Shown: positions 20,611-27,475 of the stretch, in pieces
Layout of the letters: every line of letters begins with the position of its first letter
Numbering within the stretch: position 1 is the stretch's first letter
DNA from: Streptomyces tubercidicus
GTDB taxonomy: Bacteria; Actinomycetota; Actinomycetes; Streptomycetales; Streptomycetaceae
Length of the DNA stretch: 64,000 bases
Direction: 5' to 3'
Assembly (NCBI RefSeq): GCF_027497495.1
Contig: NZ_CP114205.1
Span: forward strand, 6,758,001-6,822,000
The notes under the pieces: model-generated
What the model was told of the DNA's origin: nothing
What the model saw: only the letters and a program-made list of their open reading frames with translations
Databases searched by the model: none
Translations under genes and position numbers: made by a program

Positions 20611-21252
20611 ATGACGACGACAGCGCTTGACGACGTGTCCACCGACGACGACCGCGCGAGCGGCACGGGCACCATCGGCTCGGGTCGCGGCTACGCCCTG
20701 CTCCTGGTGATCACCGGCGCGCTGGGTCTCCTGGCGGCCTGGGTCATCACCCTGGACAAGTTCGAGCTGCTGAAGGACCCGAACTACAAACCGGCCTGCA
20801 GCCTGAACCCGATCGTCTCCTGCGGCAATGTCATGCAGAGCAAGCAGGCGGAGGTCTTCGGCTTCCCGAACCCGCTCGCCGGTCTGGTCTGCTTCGGCGT
20901 GGTGATCGGGATCGGCATGGCCCTGCTGGCAGGCGGCCGCTTCCGCCGCTGGTACTGGCTCGGGCTGAACATCGGCACGCTGCTCGGCACGGTCTTCTGC
21001 ATGTGGCTGATGTCCCAGTCGCTGTACGAGATCAACTCGCTGTGTCTGTGGTGCACGCTGACCTGGATGGTCACCATCCTGATGTTCTGGTACACCACCG
21101 TGCACAACCTCAAGCACGGCATCATCCCGGCCCCCGCGGGGCTGCGCCGGGCCGTGCTGGAGTTCCACTGGGTCGTGCCGGTGCTCTGGTACGGCGTGAT
21201 CGCGCTGCTGATCCTCACCAAGTGGTGGTCGTACTGGAGCACGCTGATCTGA
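20611..21252 (+). CDS. Vitamin K epoxide reductase (VKOR) family membrane protein
   Basis: A 213-residue integral membrane protein of the VKOR family, which reoxidises secreted DsbA-like thiol oxidases using quinone. Four or five membrane helices are evident. The redox motif CxxC is C145-LW-C148 at the start of a helix, and the paired loop cysteines are C63 and C71 (PACSLNPIVSCGNVMQSK). There is no fused thioredoxin domain, so a separate partner is needed and is not in the window. ATG 20611 is chosen as the first start giving a normal N-terminus. The roughly 280-bp gap after hisS holds only the hisS terminator and no other clear gene. Confidence 0.92.
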   Translation: MTTTALDDVSTDDDRASGTGTIGSGRGYALLLVITGALGLLAAWVITLDKFELLKDPNYKPACSLNPIVSCGNVMQSKQAEVFGFPNPLAGLVCFGVVIGIGMALLAGGRFRRWYWLGLNIGTLLGTVFCMWLMSQSLYEINSLCLWCTLTWMVTILMFWYTTVHNLKHGIIPAPAGLRRAVLEFHWVVPVLWYGVIALLILTKWWSYWSTLI

Positions 21253-21274
21253 GCTCCGCCCGACGCGTTGCCCG

Positions 21275-21307
21275 CGCCCCGGCCCGTCCCTGACGGCGGC
21301 CGGGGCG
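21275..21307 (+). terminator. Hairpin after the VKOR gene
   Basis: A 10-bp stem (CGCCCCGGCC/GGCCGGGGCG) with a 13-base loop, 23 bp after the stop. Confidence 0.6.
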
Positions 21308-21337
21308 TTGTCAGTGGGGTGGCTTAGGCTCGTGATC

Positions 21338-22714
21338 GTGGAGCCCGACCTGTTCACCGCCGCTGCCGAAGACCGCCAGGAGAAGGACCCCGCGGGGTCC
21401 CCGCTCGCCGTCCGGATGCGCCCGCGCACCCTCGACGAAGTCGTGGGCCAGCAGCATCTGCTCAAGCCGGGCTCGCCGCTGCGCCGCCTCGTCGGGGAGG
21501 GCGGGGGAGGGCCCGCGGGGCCGTCCTCGGTCTTCCTGTGGGGGCCGCCCGGCATCGGCAAGACGACCCTGGCGTATGTCGTCAGCCAGGCGACGAACAA
21601 GCGCTTCGTGGAGCTCTCGGCGATCACCGCGGGCGTCAAGGAGGTCCGTGCGGTCATCGACGGCGCCCGGCGCGCCTCGGGCGGCTACGGCAAGGAGACC
21701 GTCCTCTTCCTCGACGAGATCCACCGCTTCAGCAAGGCCCAGCAGGATTCCCTGCTGCCCGCTGTGGAGAACCGCTGGGTCACCCTGATCGCCGCGACGA
21801 CCGAGAATCCGTATTTCTCGGTGATTTCGCCGCTGCTGTCCCGCTCCCTGCTGCTGACCCTCGAACCCCTCACGGACGAGGATCTGCGCGGACTCCTGGG
21901 GCGGGCGCTGACCGATGCGCGCGGGCTGGCGGGCGCGGTGACCCTCCCCGAGGACACCGAGGGGCATCTGCTGCGGATCGCGGGCGGCGATGCCCGGCGC
22001 GCGCTGACGGCACTGGAGGCCGGTGCCGGTTCCGCGCTGGCCAAGGGCGAGAAGGAGATCACCCTCCAGACCCTGGAGGAGTCCGTCAACCGTGCGGCGG
22101 TCAAGTACGACCGGGACGGCGATCAGCACTACGACGTCGCCAGCGCACTGATCAAGTCCATCCGGGGTTCGGACGTCGACGCCGCGCTGCATTATCTGGC
22201 GCGCATGATCGAGGCGGGGGAGGACCCGCGGTTCATCGCCCGCCGGCTGATGATCTCGGCGAGCGAGGACATCGGCCTGGCCGATCCGACGGCCCTGCAG
22301 ACCGCGGTCGCCGCCGCCCAGGCCGTGGCGATGATCGGCTTCCCGGAGGCGCGGATCACGCTGAGCCACGCCACCATCGCGCTCGCCCTGGCGCCGAAGT
22401 CGAACGCCGCCTATATGGCCATCGACGCCGCCCTGGCGGACGTACGGGCCGGTCAGGCGGGCGCGGTGCCGCCGCATCTGCGCGACAGCCACTACAAGGG
22501 CGCCCAGAAGCTCGGCCACGGCCAGGGCTATCAGTATCCGCACGACCTGCCGGGCGGTATCGCGGCCCAGCAGTACGCGCCGGACGAGGTGCACGGCAAG
22601 CGCTACTACGAGCCCACCCGCCATGGTGCGGAGGCGCGCTACGCCGATGTCGTCGAGCGGGTGCGGATACGTCTGCGCGCGGACTCCGGCGAGAGCGCCG
22701 CCGACACCCCCTGA
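21338..22714 (+). CDS. rarA: Replication-associated recombination ATPase RarA/MgsA
   Basis: A 458-residue clamp-loader-like AAA+ ATPase that acts at stalled or gapped replication forks. Walker A is WGPPGIGKTTLA and Walker B is LFLDEIHRFSKAQQD. Sensor 1 is AATTENPYFSV, and the C-terminal MgsA domain (PAYMAIDAAL-like, here NAAYMAIDAALADV and YKYPHDL-like, here YQYPHDLPGG) is complete. The start is GTG 21338 (MEPDLF) or the in-frame GTG two codons earlier; no clear ribosome-binding site decides. Confidence 0.93.
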   Translation: MEPDLFTAAAEDRQEKDPAGSPLAVRMRPRTLDEVVGQQHLLKPGSPLRRLVGEGGGGPAGPSSVFLWGPPGIGKTTLAYVVSQATNKRFVELSAITAGVKEVRAVIDGARRASGGYGKETVLFLDEIHRFSKAQQDSLLPAVENRWVTLIAATTENPYFSVISPLLSRSLLLTLEPLTDEDLRGLLGRALTDARGLAGAVTLPEDTEGHLLRIAGGDARRALTALEAGAGSALAKGEKEITLQTLEESVNRAAVKYDRDGDQHYDVASALIKSIRGSDVDAALHYLARMIEAGEDPRFIARRLMISASEDIGLADPTALQTAVAAAQAVAMIGFPEARITLSHATIALALAPKSNAAYMAIDAALADVRAGQAGAVPPHLRDSHYKGAQKLGHGQGYQYPHDLPGGIAAQQYAPDEVHGKRYYEPTRHGAEARYADVVERVRIRLRADSGESAADTP

Positions 22715-22741
22715 CCCCTCCGCCGGGCGGCGGCCCCGGAC

Positions 22742-23620
22742 CTACTCGGCCGCCGCCTCGAAGAGGACATGCATCGCCCGCCGCAGGTCCACCACGTCCC
22801 GTACGGGCTCGGGGAAGTCGAACCGCGCGTCGAAGGAGTGCTGCTCGTCGTCGGTGAAGCGGACCCGCAGGCCGAAGCGGTCCAGGCCCACCGGCACGGC
22901 CCGGCCGCGCAGCCCGCAGACGTCCCTGCGGTCGCCGAGCAGGGCGCACAGCCCGCGCACCTGCTCGCTGTGCGCGGAGTGCAGATGCTGGAGCAGCTCC
23001 GCCTCGTGGGCGACCAGCGGATCGGGGACCGCCTCGGCGAAGTCATCCGGCTCGACGGACTCGGTGCCCCACAGATCGTCCACCGCGCCCTCACCGACCT
23101 CCAGGCGCAGCATCATCCAGGCGGTCCGCCCGTACAGGCCCGGAGCGGGGTCCGGCTGCAGCGCCTCGCCGATGCCGAGCAGCTCACCCACCGGGTGCCG
23201 CTCCGCGAGCAGCAGCGCCGCCTCGGCCCGCTGCTCATTGCGTACGGGGGTGAGCCAGCCGGCCACCCAGGCTCGTCCGCGGATGCGATGAGGCACCGAA
23301 ACGGGTGCCACATCCGTGATCTCCATCACTGCTGTGAGGTCGTCGTCCTGTGCGTGCGCGGCCGCCCGAGCCGCCGCAGAGTCGCCGGAGACCAGCAACA
23401 GCACGTCTCCCCCGGGTGTCACGGTCCGACAGACCGGTGCCGAGAGACCGGTCTCGTCGGGGTCCTCGACACCGGGGATGTTCAAAGACGCCATACCATT
23501 GGACTCGACGAGGGTTCGTACGCGCTCAGCGGCTGTGGGCTGCTGGGCGTCTTCCACGGGACGCGGCTGACCCGCCTCGGTGCGGTGTGCACTGGGCAGG
23601 GGGATCCCAGGTCGAAACAT
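22742..23620 (-). CDS. DUF2470 domain protein, probably iron-regulated
   Basis: A 292-residue cytoplasmic protein. The first two thirds resemble the FMN-binding split-barrel (pyridoxamine-oxidase-like) fold, with GGDVLLLVSGDSAAARAA and a later WVAGWLTPV strand. The C-terminal 80 residues (HSEQVRGLCALLGDR...RFGLRVRFTDDEQHSFDARFDFPEPV..VVDLRRAMHVLFE) match DUF2470. Proteins combining these domains include HugZ-like haem-degrading enzymes, so haem or iron use is a reasonable but unproven guess. ATG 23620 has GAGGAGA upstream. An iron-box-like 19-mer (23636-23654) lies immediately before the gene, supporting control by an iron-dependent repressor (DmdR/IdeR). Confidence 0.85.
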   Translation of the reverse strand: MFRPGIPLPSAHRTEAGQPRPVEDAQQPTAAERVRTLVESNGMASLNIPGVEDPDETGLSAPVCRTVTPGGDVLLLVSGDSAAARAAAHAQDDDLTAVMEITDVAPVSVPHRIRGRAWVAGWLTPVRNEQRAEAALLLAERHPVGELLGIGEALQPDPAPGLYGRTAWMMLRLEVGEGAVDDLWGTESVEPDDFAEAVPDPLVAHEAELLQHLHSAHSEQVRGLCALLGDRRDVCGLRGRAVPVGLDRFGLRVRFTDDEQHSFDARFDFPEPVRDVVDLRRAMHVLFEAAAE

Positions 23621-23635
23621 GCGTTCTCCTCGCGC

Positions 23636-23654
23636 TAAGGTAAGCCTCACCTAA
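23636..23654. promoter_or_regulatory. Iron box (DmdR/IdeR-type operator)
   Basis: TAAGGTAAGCCTCACCTAA matches the actinobacterial iron-box consensus TTAGGTTAGGCTAACCTAA at 15 of 19 positions, including the strong ACCTAA and AGGT halves. It lies 16 bp upstream of the DUF2470 start and 23 bp upstream of the rpsD start on the other strand, so a bound repressor could affect both. Family knowledge plus sequence match; binding is inferred. Confidence 0.75.
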
Positions 23655-23676
23655 CTTACACGGAGGTCCGTTCCAC

Positions 23677-24288
23677 GTGAACCAGTCGCGTCCCAAGGTC
23701 AAGAAGTCCCGCGCGCTCGGCATCGCGCTGACGCCGAAGGCCGTCAAGTACTTCGAGGCCCGTCCCTACCCGCCCGGCGAGCACGGCCGTGGCCGCAAGC
23801 AGAGCAGTGACTACAAGGTCCGTCTGCTCGAAAAGCAGCGCCTGCGTGCGCAGTACGACATCAGCGAGCGCCAGATGGCGCGTGCCTACGACCGCGCTCG
23901 GAAGGTCGAAGGCAAGACCGGCGAAGCGCTGATCATCGAGCTTGAGCGCCGTCTGGACGCGCTCGTCCTGCGGTCGGGCATCGCCCGCACCATCTACCAG
24001 GCCCGCCAGATGGTCGTCCACGGCCACATCTCGGTGAACGACCGCAAGGTCGACAAGCCGTCCTTCCGCGTCCGCCCCGGCGACGTCGTGATGGTCCGCG
24101 AGCGCAGCCGCGAGAAGCACCCCTTCCAGGTCGCCCGTGAGGGTGGCTACGACACCGACGGTGAGACCCCGCGCTACCTGGAGGTCAACCTGCCGGCTCT
24201 GGCGTTCCGTCTCGACCGGGACCCGAACCGCAAGGAGATCCCGGTGATCTGCGACGAGCAGCTCGTCGTCGAGTACTACGCCCGCTAA
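23677..24288 (+). CDS. rpsD: 30S ribosomal protein S4 (uS4)
   Basis: A 203-residue primary 16S rRNA-binding protein. The S4 RNA-binding domain is clear (RRLDALVLRSGIARTIYQARQMVVHGHISVNDRKVDKPSFRVRPGDVV). The N-terminus starts NQSRPKVKKSRALGIALTP and lacks the four zinc cysteines of classical S4, so it is the zinc-independent (C-) type. The GTG start has GGAGG at 23662-23666. It stands alone, away from the alpha ribosomal operon, and its upstream region overlaps an iron box. A convergent hairpin follows. Confidence 0.97.
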   Translation: MNQSRPKVKKSRALGIALTPKAVKYFEARPYPPGEHGRGRKQSSDYKVRLLEKQRLRAQYDISERQMARAYDRARKVEGKTGEALIIELERRLDALVLRSGIARTIYQARQMVVHGHISVNDRKVDKPSFRVRPGDVVMVRERSREKHPFQVAREGGYDTDGETPRYLEVNLPALAFRLDRDPNRKEIPVICDEQLVVEYYAR

Positions 24289-24309
24289 GCACCACCGCAG
24301 GCACAGCGC

Positions 24310-26508
24310 TCAGCCCGCCGTCTCCCCGCCGCTCGCGGAGGGGGAGGCGGCGGGCTCGTTCGTGCCCGGCGGCGCGATCCGCACCGCCCGCCGCCGGGCG
24401 GGCACCGGATCGCCGGTCCGCAGCCCCCGGGCCACCGCCGCGTCCAGACCGAGCCGCGCGCCCGTACGCAGGGCCCGCCCGTAGTGCTCGGCCCCCAGCC
24501 GCTGCTGGGCCTGTTCCTCGCACAGCGCGTGCGGCCGGCGGAAGTGGCGCGAGCCGAACAGCGGCAGCCCCACCGAGGGCCAGATCCGCCCCGCGGCCCC
24601 CTGGAGGACTGCCGCCTCCGCCGCGTCCCCCTCGCCGAGCGTCACCATCGCCAGCAGTTCGAGCGCCAGCACCACGCCCAGCACGTCATGGAAGGCGTGA
24701 TGGACGGCCAGGGACTCCTCCAGCAGGGTCCGGGCCCGCCCGCCGTCGCCGCCCGACCAGGCCGCGTACGCCAGCACGAACTGGGCGTACGCCCGCGTCC
24801 AGCGCTCCCCGTGGTCCTCACACACCGCCAGGACGTCCTCGCACAGCCGCACCGCGTCCGCCGGCTCGCCCTGGAAGGCCATCGCCATCGCCAGCTCGAC
24901 CCGCGCCAGCAGCACGGTGCCGTTGAGCTCGCCGATCTCCCGGTAGCGCCGCAGCGCCCCGCGCAGCAGTTCCTCGGCGCGCGGCAGGTCGTCGCAGACC
25001 AGCGCCAGACAGCCGGTGCGGTGCAGCGCATACGCGGCTGCGGTGGCGTTGCCGGTCCGCTCGGCCTCGTCGCGGCACTCCTGGAGCACCCCCAGCGCGC
25101 CGATCGTGTCGCCCTGGATCAGCGCGACATAGCCGGCCACCCACAGCGCCTTCAGCCGTGCGTCGTCGTGGTCGCTCTCCAGCTCCAGGGCCCGGTCCAG
25201 CCAGTGCCGGCCCTCGGAGAGCCGCCCGCAGCCCACCCAGTAGAACCAGAGGGTGCCCGCCAGGTACTGGCCCAGATGCGTATCGGTGGGGCAGTCCAGG
25301 CTCTGCTCCAGCGCCACCCGCAGATTGGGCAGCTCGGCCTCGATCCGGGCCGCGATCTCGGCCTGCCGGGAGCTGAACCAGTCCAGCTCGCACCAGGTGG
25401 CCAGCCCGAGATACCAGTCGCGGTGCCGGCGCCGCAGCCGCTCGCCGTCCTGCGTCGCCGCCAGCCAGCCCGCGCCGTAGGCCCGTACGGTGTCCAGCAT
25501 CCGGTAGCGCACCCCGGCGGCGGTCTCCTCGCGCACCAGCACCGACTGGGCGACCAACTCCGTGATGACATCGAGGAGTTCACCGGCCGGCAGTTCCGGG
25601 CCCGAGCAGACGTATTCGACCGCCTCCAGGTCGAACTGCCCGGCGAAGACCGACAGCCGCGCCCACAGCAGCCGCTCCCCGGGCGTACACAGCTCATGGC
25701 TCCAGCCGATCGCGGTACGCAGCGTCTGGTGGCGCGGCAGAGCGCCGCGGGCCGTGCCGGTCAGCAGCCGGAAGCGGTCGTCGAGCCGCTGGAGCACCTG
25801 GTCCGCGGACAGCGCCCGCAGCCGCCCGGCGGCCAGCTCCAGCGCCAGCGGAATGCCGTCCAGCCGCTCGCAGAGCTCGGTGACCGTGGCCTCGTTGGCC
25901 TCCCCGACGGTGAAGGCGCCGAGCACGGCCGCGGCGCGGTCGGCGAACAGGGCGGTCGCGTCGGCGGTGTTCAACGGCGCCAGCGCCACATTCCGCTCAC
26001 CGGTGAGCCCGAGCGGCCGTCGTCCGGCGGCCAGTACGCGCAGCCCGGGGGCGCGGCGCAGCAGCTCCGCGGTCAGCTCGGCGCAGGCGTCGACCAGGTG
26101 CTCGTAGCCGTCCAGGACGAGCAGCAGTTCACGGTCGGCGAGGTGCTCGCGAAGCGCGGTGCGCACCGGGCGGCCGCCGTGGTCGGCGAGCGCCAGCGCC
26201 TCGGCGACGGCGTGGTCCAGCAGGTGCGGTTCGCGCAGGGAATCCAGTTCGACCAGCCACACCCCATCGCAGAAGCGATCCTGCAAGATCGCCGCACCGT
26301 GCCGGGCGAGCCGTGAGGTGCCGACGCCGCCGAGGCCGGTGAGCGTCACCAGCCGGGCGGATTCCAGCTGCCGTGTCAGCGCGGCCAGTTCGTCGTCGCG
26401 GCCGATGAAGCGGGTGAGTTCCGCGGGAAGGTTCCCCGGCCTGCCCGGGGCCCGCAGACGCGCGGGGGACGGGCGGGAGACGGGGCCGGGGCGCGTGAGG
26501 CGTCGCAT
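24310..26508 (-). CDS. STAND-type (AfsR/NB-ARC-like) ATPase with degenerate P-loop
   Basis: A 732-residue cytoplasmic protein built like the NB-ARC plus TPR part of AfsR/SARP-type regulators. Residues about 25-300 form the nucleotide-binding module (NLPAELTRFIGRDDELAALTRQL, then the P-loop region 58-65, RHQTLRTAIGWSHELCTPGERLLWARLSVFAGQF). Residues about 330-700 are helical TPR-like repeats. The P-loop reads GLGGVGTS, with T64 (codon ACC) where the invariant lysine should be. The Walker B region is LLLVLDGYEHLVDA, with Gly-Tyr replacing the usual Asn-Cys. There is no HTH DNA-binding domain at either end. ATG 26508 is used; no good ribosome-binding site is seen. It may be a signalling scaffold or a decayed regulator that kept its frame. 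Confidence 0.8.
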   Translation of the reverse strand: MRRLTRPGPVSRPSPARLRAPGRPGNLPAELTRFIGRDDELAALTRQLESARLVTLTGLGGVGTSRLARHGAAILQDRFCDGVWLVELDSLREPHLLDHAVAEALALADHGGRPVRTALREHLADRELLLVLDGYEHLVDACAELTAELLRRAPGLRVLAAGRRPLGLTGERNVALAPLNTADATALFADRAAAVLGAFTVGEANEATVTELCERLDGIPLALELAAGRLRALSADQVLQRLDDRFRLLTGTARGALPRHQTLRTAIGWSHELCTPGERLLWARLSVFAGQFDLEAVEYVCSGPELPAGELLDVITELVAQSVLVREETAAGVRYRMLDTVRAYGAGWLAATQDGERLRRRHRDWYLGLATWCELDWFSSRQAEIAARIEAELPNLRVALEQSLDCPTDTHLGQYLAGTLWFYWVGCGRLSEGRHWLDRALELESDHDDARLKALWVAGYVALIQGDTIGALGVLQECRDEAERTGNATAAAYALHRTGCLALVCDDLPRAEELLRGALRRYREIGELNGTVLLARVELAMAMAFQGEPADAVRLCEDVLAVCEDHGERWTRAYAQFVLAYAAWSGGDGGRARTLLEESLAVHHAFHDVLGVVLALELLAMVTLGEGDAAEAAVLQGAAGRIWPSVGLPLFGSRHFRRPHALCEEQAQQRLGAEHYGRALRTGARLGLDAAVARGLRTGDPVPARRRAVRIAPPGTNEPAASPSASGGETAG
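24312..24356. terminator. Convergent terminator between rpsD and the STAND ATPase gene
   Basis: A 16-bp stem with one wobble (24312-24327 with 24341-24356) lies 23 bp after rpsD. It also covers the last codons of the opposing gene, so the 3' end of that gene encodes the hairpin. Confidence 0.7.
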
Positions 26509-26687
26509 GGCACACGGAGCGTACTCGGCGGGATGCGGACCGTACAATCACGCTGCCGGATTCACCTGGTGGCCGCCCCGCGTGACCGGGAACGGGGTAC
26601 GGACGGACAGTCACGGCGCGATAAGGTCAAGGTTGCCGTTCGAGCAGGACGAGAACCAGACCAAACCAGTCGGAGAGTGGTGCCAAC
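26509..26687. promoter_or_regulatory. Divergent region between the STAND ATPase and DUF948 genes
   Basis: A 179-bp divergent gap. TAAGGT at 26622-26627 is a possible plus-strand -10 about 60 bp before the DUF948/alaS operon. No clear -35 or operator palindrome was seen. Confidence 0.35.
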
Positions 26688-27122
26688 GTGTCCGGTGGAG
26701 AGGTGGCCGGGATCCTCGTGGCCGTCTTCTGGGCGATCCTTGTGTCGTTCCTCGCCCTCGTGCTGGTGAGGCTCGCGCAGACGCTCAAGGCGACCACCAA
26801 GATGGTGGCCGACGTGTCCGAGCAGGCCGTGCCCCTCCTCGCCGACGCCTCCGCAACGGTCCGCTCCGCGCACAGCCAGCTGGCCCGCGTCGACGCCATC
26901 GCCGCCGACGTCCAGGAGGTCACCGCCAACGCCTCCGCGCTCTCCTCGACCGTCTCCTCCGCCTTCGGCGGCCCGCTGGTCAAGGTGGCGGCGTTCGGCT
27001 ACGGCGTGCGCCGCGCGATCGGCAAGAAGGGCGAACCGGAGCCGCAGCGCACCGTCGTCCCCGGCCGTATCCTGCCCGGCGCCCGCCGTGGCGGGCGCCG
27101 CAACCGTCGCTCCAAGGACTGA
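26688..27122 (+). CDS. DUF948 family membrane protein
   Basis: A 144-residue protein with one N-terminal membrane helix (residues 5-27, EVAGILVAVFWAILVSFLALVLV), then a heptad-like helix (RLAQTLKATTKMVADVSEQAVPLL...LARVDAIAADVQEVTANASALSSTVSSAFG) as in DUF948 (YtxG-like) proteins, and a basic C-terminal tail. Function is unknown. It starts the run DUF948 - small membrane-associated protein - alaS, separated by 8 bp from the next gene, a fixed arrangement in Streptomyces. Confidence 0.85.
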   Translation: MSGGEVAGILVAVFWAILVSFLALVLVRLAQTLKATTKMVADVSEQAVPLLADASATVRSAHSQLARVDAIAADVQEVTANASALSSTVSSAFGGPLVKVAAFGYGVRRAIGKKGEPEPQRTVVPGRILPGARRGGRRNRRSKD

Positions 27123-27130
27123 TCACAGCG

Positions 27131-27475
27131 ATGTTCCGCCGCGCATTCTGGTTCACCACCGGCGCCGCCGCCGGCGTATGGGCCACCAACAAGGTCCACC
27201 GCAAGCTGCGCAAGCTGCAGCCCGACAGTCTCGCCGCCCAGGCCGCGGACAAGGCCGTCGAGACCGGACACCGGCTGCGCCAATTTGCATTGGACGTACG
27301 GACCGGAATGGCGGACCGTGAAGAGCAGCTGCACGACGCCCTGGGGCTCGGCGAGCCGGACGAGGTCCGCGAGCTGCCCGCACCGCGCCGCGCGGTGCTC
27401 GAACCGCAGTACCGAACCACGAGAACAACCGGACACCCCGGTCTGACCGGACCGACTGGAAAAGAGGACCACTGA
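27131..27475 (+). CDS. Small conserved membrane-associated protein upstream of alaS
   Basis: A 114-residue protein that I recognise only as the conserved actinobacterial hypothetical that accompanies alaS. The N-terminus (FRRAFWFTTGAAAGVWATNKVHRKLRKLQP) has a short amphipathic or membrane helix followed by basic residues. The middle is a helix (SLAAQAADKAVETGHRLRQFALDVRTGMADREEQLHDALG) and the tail is disordered. The stop shares a base with the alaS ATG (TGATG), so alaS translation is coupled to it. Confidence 0.8.
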   Translation: MFRRAFWFTTGAAAGVWATNKVHRKLRKLQPDSLAAQAADKAVETGHRLRQFALDVRTGMADREEQLHDALGLGEPDEVRELPAPRRAVLEPQYRTTRTTGHPGLTGPTGKEDH

